Shown: in pieces, positions 61,001 to 64,000 of the stretch | Layout: every line of letters starts with the position of its first letter | Position numbering within the stretch: position 1 is the stretch's first letter | Origin: Homalodisca vitripennis | Lineage: Eukaryota > Arthropoda > Insecta > Hemiptera > Cicadellidae | Direction: 5' to 3' | Assembly (NCBI RefSeq): GCF_021130785.1 | Contig: NW_025777978.1 | Location: forward strand, 60,711-124,710 | Length of the DNA: 64,000 nt | Program-made: the position numbers and the translations under genes | Notes under the pieces: model-generated | What the model saw: only the letters and a program-made list of their open reading frames with translations | Told to the model about the DNA's origin: nothing | The model's database searches: none

Positions 61001-63067
61001 AAATACTGGTTTTCCATGTAAAAAACACATTGTGCTGTTTAGAATTAAAAAAATATTGAAACAGATAAATAAAAAAAGTAATGAAATACTGACAGTTGCA
61101 AATTTGTAAATATATTCTAAAAAAATTAATTGGAGATAATCAAGAAACACTATTGTAGAGCAACCAAATGGACTACAATGTGCTGAAAATTGACTAATTT
61201 ATCTCTATCCAAACTCATTCTATCAATATTTTAGTACAATCATGCATTTTTGCCAAAATCAATTCAAACATTCAGCCCTAGACAGGCTAGGGTTAATTGC
61301 TTCCTCAATGGGCTAAGGAATGGTGTGCCGCTTTACTAGGACAACCAGAACTGGACGGTGTCGACAAGAATTGCATTGAATGGATTGCCACCACCTCCGA
61401 CCACCACAGGTACTGTAAGGTAAGAATCGAAGTGGTGCCGTGCTGTACCTCGTCTTTTGTTTTGCCATTTATCTGACCTCCATACCCTTTCGACTTGCTG
61501 TGTGTTTGCGCCGATCTTCAGGTCCCATGAAGTTGTTTTGTATTTATGACTTACTGTGTAATGAGTAAAACCAGCATCCTCCAATTCACGAGTTTTATAC
61601 CCCTTCCAGCTATCTGACATGATAGTACTGCCCGGTTTAATATGTTAGGTATTTTACAATTTGCTCCATTAATGTCTTTACTCCACGGTTAGGTACTCTA
61701 ACAAGAAATCTCTCAATTTTTCCCTACACAAACCGCCAAACACCCACTGTTGTGGCAATACGCATACAGCATAAATTTTTTTTTTTTTAAAATAAACTCT
61801 CATCTATTTCAACTATTTTGTTGTTTCCTCCGATTATGCTGGTGTTTCATGATTCAAACCAACAAACCCGCACCTCACACATGTAATGGTTCCAGTTAAA
61901 AACAGTTTTTTGACACCATGTCAACTCCCACTCACACCACTTCACTGATGTCCAGCTCATACACCCAGCTGTACATGAAACGAACAGCGGTCACAAATGG
62001 TATGTGACTACCTACAAACCATGAAACCAACCCTCAAGTCAACTTTCTTCAAACCATGGTCTTGTTGTTGCATTACCAAAAGGGGGTGTTTTCAATAGAA
62101 TACAATGTCATGTTGTGAGCATTCGCGCTCTGTTTTAAACGCAGGTAACAAATTGTTGAAAAAAAACCTATTGCACCCTCTTCACTTCAGACTACTTCAC
62201 TTTCATAGTACCATCCATCTTTCATTCGCAATTCAGCAAGACAATCAGATAGACCGCACAAGAACGCAGTGGACAGAGTACTACGACGCCACAAATGCCC
62301 GTCCAGCAGGAACTGACAGATACAGCTGTCAGCGAGGCGGGCCAGCCTCCAGGTGAATTCTAGTTGGCAGTACGCGGGGCCTTGTGGGTGTGCGTCACAT
62401 GAGTAAACAATGTTTGAGTTGTATTGACTAGAAATGGTTCTATATAATTGTTGAGCAAAACACAACTAAATACAAAGTACCAAGATTCTTTCCTAATCCA
62501 ATATTGCTACAGTGTGTTACAACTACAGACCTCTGCATTGAAAACATTGCGAGTCCCAGCAAATTGACATACTATAACTGAATCTATCATGGTTCACACA
62601 TCCAGAATCCCTCTGACTCCACTCAGAATAAAGTATAGCACCCAAATAAAAATTGCTTAGCTAAAATAAATTTTTTGTTGATAACAGGAATTTAAAAAAA
62701 TATATATTTTTTTTAATTTTAACTATGTTGGGTGTATTAACTTTTAAATTATTATTATTTTAGGAAATGTTGTGAAATAAACCATTAGATTATAAGTATC
62801 AATTTCTGTACAGTTTTATGGACAGTAAAATCACATGTACCTCCAGCAGATGTTTATGGGCATGGTTGAATGTAGCAATCGCACCCTCTCCAATAAGTTC
62901 TGTGTCGAAGACTTCAGTGACGAGAATGTTGTTCGCTCCTGTGGGGAATATCTCCCCCATCTCCTGCTGTCATCTCCGTGGATCGCTTGTGGATCACTCT
63001 GATCCGGTCAACCAATCCGTTTTTCCCGGATCACCTCTTCAGCACACTGGGATATCGGAGAGAAAGC
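48811..63067 (-). CDS. Protein arginine N-methyltransferase 7, nine exons, 5' end outside window
   Basis: PRMT7 transfers methyl groups from S-adenosylmethionine to arginine, making monomethylarginine on histones, Sm proteins and other substrates. It is unusual in carrying two tandem methyltransferase modules in one chain. Nine minus-strand exons together encode about 570 residues of a family about 690 long. Landmarks in order are [13 protein letters not shown] (first double-E loop), [40 protein letters not shown] (THW-loop region), [21 protein letters not shown] and VVGEPYF of the second module, [15 protein letters not shown], and a C-terminus with [12 protein letters not shown]. Exon phases agree at every junction after small indels are allowed for. 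The N-terminal exon(s) with the first SAM-binding motif are not in the window. Introns hold mariner, non-LTR and Merlin insertions. Confidence 0.92.
49058..50007. other. PRMT7 intron, 3' part, no other feature
   Basis: AT-rich intronic sequence between the terminal exon and the mariner. The 70-codon plus frame at 49,816-50,028 runs into the mariner end and is not a gene. Confidence 0.45.
50008..50036 (+). repeat. Mariner left terminal inverted repeat
   Basis: 29 bp identical to the reverse complement of 51,326-51,354, with TA immediately outside. The next base inward differs between the two ends. Confidence 0.95.
50107..51192 (-). pseudogene. Mariner transposase with several frameshifts, D,D34D catalytic core intact
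   Basis: The transposase cuts and pastes the element by binding the terminal repeats. ATG at 51,192 (MCAAIENT) is followed by the first helix-turn-helix, [13 protein letters not shown], then [17 protein letters not shown] and [13 protein letters not shown]. After this come, in other frames, [42 protein letters not shown] (first catalytic D), LHDNARPH (second D) and [13 protein letters not shown] (third D, 34 residues after the second). Frame changes lie near 50,495, 50,697 (extra C in a CCC run), 50,785 and 50,945-50,985. All key residues are present. The breaks could be assembly indels as in PRMT7. Confidence 0.9.
51326..51354 (-). repeat. Mariner right terminal inverted repeat
   Basis: Perfect 29-bp inverted match to the left end, with the TA duplication at 51,355-51,356. 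Confidence 0.95.
51357..52380. other. PRMT7 intron, 5' part
   Basis: AT-rich intronic DNA between the mariner and the exon at 52,381. No further gene or repeat was recognised. Confidence 0.45.
52381..52526 (-). CDS. PRMT7 exon, contains a one-base insertion
   Basis: Acceptor …TGCTAGTACAG and donor GTGAGT at 52,380. The first half reads [12 protein letters not shown] and the second [20 protein letters not shown]. They are in different frames, and removing one T in the GAGTTACCC word (about 52,488-52,492) joins them as PLWEYPG, the expected family reading. The length (146) becomes 145 = 2 + 141 + 2, matching the phases of both neighbours. Confidence 0.88.
52527..53639. other. PRMT7 intron, nothing specific
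   Basis: AT-rich sequence. No exon-like conserved segment or complete repeat was seen before the fold-back element. Confidence 0.4.
53640..54118. repeat. Fold-back (inverted-repeat) element with distal tail
   Basis: Arm 53,661-53,740 is matched in inverted orientation by 53,944-54,025. Shared words include GAGATCTGCAAT, CTTCTT.AGGTAAATG, CTAATG.ATG and ACTACAACCTA. The similarity extends weakly outwards to about 53,640. The arms are separated by a loop of about 200 bp. The flanking 54,041-54,118 matches 48,363-48,440 in inverted orientation, so this is a dispersed family rather than a chance hairpin. No coding capacity. It could be a MITE-like fold-back or two head-to-head copies of a short element. 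It lies in a PRMT7 intron. Confidence 0.75.
54429..54663 (-). CDS. PRMT7 exon, second SAM domain end and barrel start
   Basis: Acceptor …TTTTCGTTCACAG, donor GTAGCA at 54,428. 235 bp = 78 codons plus one base, open throughout. The beginning reads [10 protein letters not shown] and the end [15 protein letters not shown] followed by GFKMSAFD. The middle (about 54,545-54,610) reads poorly in the main frame. One frame over it reads PW then [12 protein letters not shown], closer to the family's 'LPW.N..FWY', which suggests a pair of compensating indels. Confidence 0.9.
54813..54926 (-). CDS. PRMT7 exon, second methyltransferase module
   Basis: 38 codons in phase 0 between …CCAATGTTACAG and GTAATT. 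The peptide [20 protein letters not shown] then [14 protein letters not shown] is the 'VE….SR…E' segment that binds the ribose of the (degenerate) second SAM site, followed by the strand and helix after it. No indel is needed. Confidence 0.9.
55196..56855 (+). mobile_element. Jockey/CR1-like non-LTR retrotransposon, RT domain to 3' end
   Basis: Reverse transcriptase motifs occur in order with frame changes: [20 protein letters not shown] then NNCRPIAL (55.3 kb), [17 protein letters not shown] (55.5 kb), [14 protein letters not shown] (about 55,594-55,634), [15 protein letters not shown] (about 55,761-55,806), the catalytic YADD (55,861-55,872), [34 protein letters not shown], and the C-terminal [11 protein letters not shown] segment. 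AATAAA near 56,830 and a TTCTTGATTCTTGG end suggest the 3' terminus. The endonuclease is missing (5' truncation). The fragment lies antisense in the PRMT7 intron between exons 54,813 and 56,913. It appears younger than the minus-strand relic at 33 kb, since its motifs are cleaner. Confidence 0.9.
56913..57107 (-). CDS. PRMT7 exon, inter-module linker and start of second module
   Basis: The acceptor is weak (…GATGAACTTAG). The donor reads CAA then GTTTGT at 56,912. The peptide reads SSKRPLCDC, then [34 protein letters not shown] and LGAKQ. An in-frame TGA after LITP (about 56,976) is removed if two neighbouring indels are assumed, giving PDSCV. One base is missing near CTCTAGGAGC (about 56,925). 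With the net correction of one base the length is 1 + 195, fitting both neighbours. Confidence 0.82.
57295..57508 (-). CDS. PRMT7 exon, THW-loop region
   Basis: Acceptor …CCTCTCTGTTGCAG, donor GTGAAT at 57,294. The beginning reads [14 protein letters not shown] and [15 protein letters not shown], the 'RDHW' block near the first active site. A frame change at CTACCCGTGAG (about 57,372) leads to [20 protein letters not shown]. One base is missing in the C run there. Corrected length 215 = 71 codons plus two bases, which pairs with the single leading base of the next exon. Confidence 0.88.
57509..58735. other. PRMT7 intron with a short tandem duplication
   Basis: AT-rich DNA. A region at 58,090-58,330 is less AT-rich but gave no recognisable domain on either strand. 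A local duplication at 58,637-58,722 is listed separately. Confidence 0.4.
58637..58722 (+). repeat. Two-copy tandem duplication, about 45-bp unit
   Basis: CAGTTTACTGTAAA…CAGTTTTAAAAATAGTGC (from 58,637) is followed directly by CAGTTTACTGCAAAA…AAGTTTTAAAAATAGTTC (from 58,683). The two units differ by a few substitutions. Confidence 0.65.
58736..58860 (-). CDS. PRMT7 exon, barrel of first module
   Basis: Acceptor …GTATTTTTCAG, donor GTATCT at 58,735. It opens with FDFSGRSS and continues, after a one-base shift near TCTATTCCCG (about 58,830), as [20 protein letters not shown] then SLDMDPQ. Corrected length 124 = 1 + 123, in phase with exons on both sides. Confidence 0.85.
58861..59635. other. 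PRMT7 intron, nothing specific
   Basis: AT-rich intron. There is an ATAATAATAATAATA microsatellite at about 59,588-59,603. Confidence 0.45.
59636..59856 (-). CDS. PRMT7 exon, dimerisation/barrel region of first module
   Basis: Acceptor …TTTTTTGTTCCAG, donor GTAAGA at 59,635. The start reads [19 protein letters not shown], then QRW (an extra G in AGAGGGTGG, about 59,780), then [37 protein letters not shown] and, after another shift at GATTTTCAG (about 59,667), APPQPVFS, which joins FDFSG of the next exon. The first codons GAAAGAC probably lack two As. Confidence 0.88.
59857..61335. other. PRMT7 intron, mostly unassigned
   Basis: A short plus-strand frame at about 60,700-60,810 starts [18 protein letters not shown] and ends after 37 codons. 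It is suggestive of a transposase N-terminus but too short to assign. A small perfect-stem palindrome (AGCCCTAGACAGGCTAGGG) lies at about 61,274-61,292, close to the 3' side of the Merlin fragment. No other feature was seen. Confidence 0.35.
61336..62100 (-). mobile_element. Merlin-type (IS1016/ISXO2-like) DNA transposon, transposase fragment
   Basis: The transposase of Merlin elements is related to bacterial IS1016/IS1595 enzymes. On the minus strand the conserved blocks appear in order: [18 protein letters not shown] N-terminal region (about 61,870-61,930), [12 protein letters not shown] with the first catalytic D (about 61,795-61,830), [18 protein letters not shown] (about 61,650-61,705), [20 protein letters not shown] with the second D (61,560-61,620), [21 protein letters not shown] with the catalytic E, and [13 protein letters not shown]. 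The last blocks are in one 94-codon open frame (61,336-61,620) and the earlier ones need frame changes. Terminal repeats were not found. It lies in a PRMT7 intron in the same orientation as the gene. Confidence 0.85.
62101..62840. other. PRMT7 intron adjacent to the Merlin fragment
   Basis: Bases 62,240-62,400 are less AT-rich, with overlapping open frames on both strands that match no family known to me. They may be the 5' end of the Merlin element or another repeat. The remainder is AT-rich. Confidence 0.35.
62841..63067 (-). CDS. PRMT7 exon, first double-E loop
   Basis: Acceptor …TCATGTGGCAG, donor GTACAT at 62,840. The peptide reads [32 protein letters not shown], then [20 protein letters not shown] and [20 protein letters not shown] contains the two catalytic glutamates of the double-E loop. 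An extra A in GGGAAAAACGG (about 63,016) and an extra A before GCGAACAAC (about 62,930) must be removed, giving 225 bp or 75 codons. Upstream SAM-binding motif I is not in this exon. Confidence 0.9.
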
Positions 63068-64000
63068 CTGCCACATGACACATTAATTATTAAACGTAGT
63101 GGAGGACAATATAACAATATTACACTTATCACACATTTAAGTATTGATACTGTCCAACATTAATTTATGAAATAAAATCAATGATAATTATAATTTGGTT
63201 AAAGTGGATAAAGCATATTTACATCAGCTTACCAGCTGCAAGACCAATTTCCGTATTCCCTAACATAAATTTATAGTATAAACATTTAGGTTCCATGCTG
63301 CACTTTTACACAACCTCCTTTCCTAATAGTATGGAGTGTTATTCTATACATACATAACCACCAAAAAAGGGTTTCACCCAATAATGTCACAATAAATATT
63401 TTCAGAGAAGTCATTCTGTAAGAAAGTGTAGCATCTGTGAGTAATCTTTTCTAAAAGCAGAAAGTTAACTTACTCTAAAAAGATCATTATAATACGGATG
63501 CATGATTAGGGATCAAGTATAAATAATACAATTGGAACACTAAAGTTATCTTTATTTTACTAATCTAGATTAGAGTGCACAGGACATGCCAAGCAGAGGA
63601 CCAGCGAAGCAAATAATATCTATTAATATTATATTGAATTGAATAAATTTATTCACATATCTAATATGTTACAATCAGTTGACGAAATATATGTATACAG
63701 TTAAAAAGACCCCACAAAAACTATATGATATGTGAATGGGGAGGAGTACCTTTATTAGTTCACTGGTATCTTAATTATTCGATGATTAACTGTACGAGTT
63801 ACTATTACACAACAAATCTATTACAACTTGATTTAGTTATTATATAACGGTAGTTAATGTGAATGGATTAATGCAATGTTTCAGTTTCTAATTGTATATA
63901 GTTATCAGCTTCTTTATAATTGTGGTTGATTTAATCCATTAGTAATAAATTAAATTATAAACCTAACTATTTCGATTTTAATTTTGACATTTTTTGGCTC
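63068..64000. other. PRMT7 upstream intron to window edge
   Basis: The exon(s) coding for the PRMT7 N-terminus and SAM motif I were looked for on the minus strand and not found, so they lie beyond 64,000. Near 63,630-63,660 the minus strand reads GTGAATAAATTTATTCAATTCAAT, resembling the AATAAA plus short repeat end of a non-LTR element, but no coding part was recognised. Confidence 0.4.

Noticed and set aside
61336..62100. Bacterial contamination as the source of the ISXO2-like transposase
   Set aside because: It lies between PRMT7 exons, has the AT-rich composition of its surroundings and fits the eukaryotic Merlin superfamily.
62818..63163. Plus-strand 86- and 61-codon frames
   Set aside because: They are antisense to the PRMT7 double-E-loop exon (62,841-63,067).
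1..64000. CRISPR arrays, rRNA or tRNA genes, bacterial operons
   Set aside because: None were seen. Short tandem repeats present are microsatellites or decayed minisatellites without regular spacers.

Overview
This window is animal nuclear DNA, almost certainly from an arthropod and probably an insect. It is AT-rich. Coding sequence is split into short exons with GT-AG introns, and the genes recognised are an astacin-family zinc metalloprotease and the arginine methyltransferase PRMT7. The transposons are of types common in insects (mariner, Merlin, Jockey/CR1-like non-LTR elements). No bacterial operon, CRISPR array, rRNA or tRNA was seen. Base quality changes along the window. Bases 1 to about 19,110 are almost entirely inflated homopolymer runs and look like an unpolished or failed consensus. 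Bases 19,110-24,600 are normal. Bases 24,600-36,300 are intermediate. The rest is readable but carries frequent one-base indels that break reading frames.

Layout. 1-19,110: low-information homopolymer sequence, with a G-run block (5.9-10.3 kb) and a C-run block (13.8-14.5 kb). 19.6-20.0 kb: two phase-compatible candidate exons of an unidentified plus-strand gene. 20.6-21.5 kb: 3' end of a non-LTR retrotransposon, interrupted by a 51-bp poly-G tract. 23.0-23.2 kb: a CpG-richer candidate first exon ending in a good splice donor. 30.9-34.7 kb: relics of non-LTR elements and a short direct repeat. 37.2-42.0 kb: an astacin gene on the plus strand, recognised from four exons carrying the zinc-binding motif, the Met-turn and the C-terminal end of the catalytic domain. 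44.8-45.4 kb: a mariner relic. 48.8-63.1 kb: nine exons of PRMT7 (Art7 in flies) on the minus strand, running from before the first double-E loop to the stop codon. The N-terminal exon(s) lie beyond the right edge.

The PRMT7 introns have collected most of the mobile DNA: a near-complete mariner with perfect 29-bp terminal inverted repeats and a TA duplication, a fold-back repeat, a Jockey/CR1-like reverse transcriptase and a Merlin (IS1016/ISXO2-like) transposase. The main result is that two conserved genes that no ORF finder would report can be rebuilt exon by exon. Every PRMT7 junction has consistent phase once small indels, often in or beside short homopolymers, are allowed for. This points to assembly errors rather than a pseudogene. 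I found no convincing previously undescribed system.
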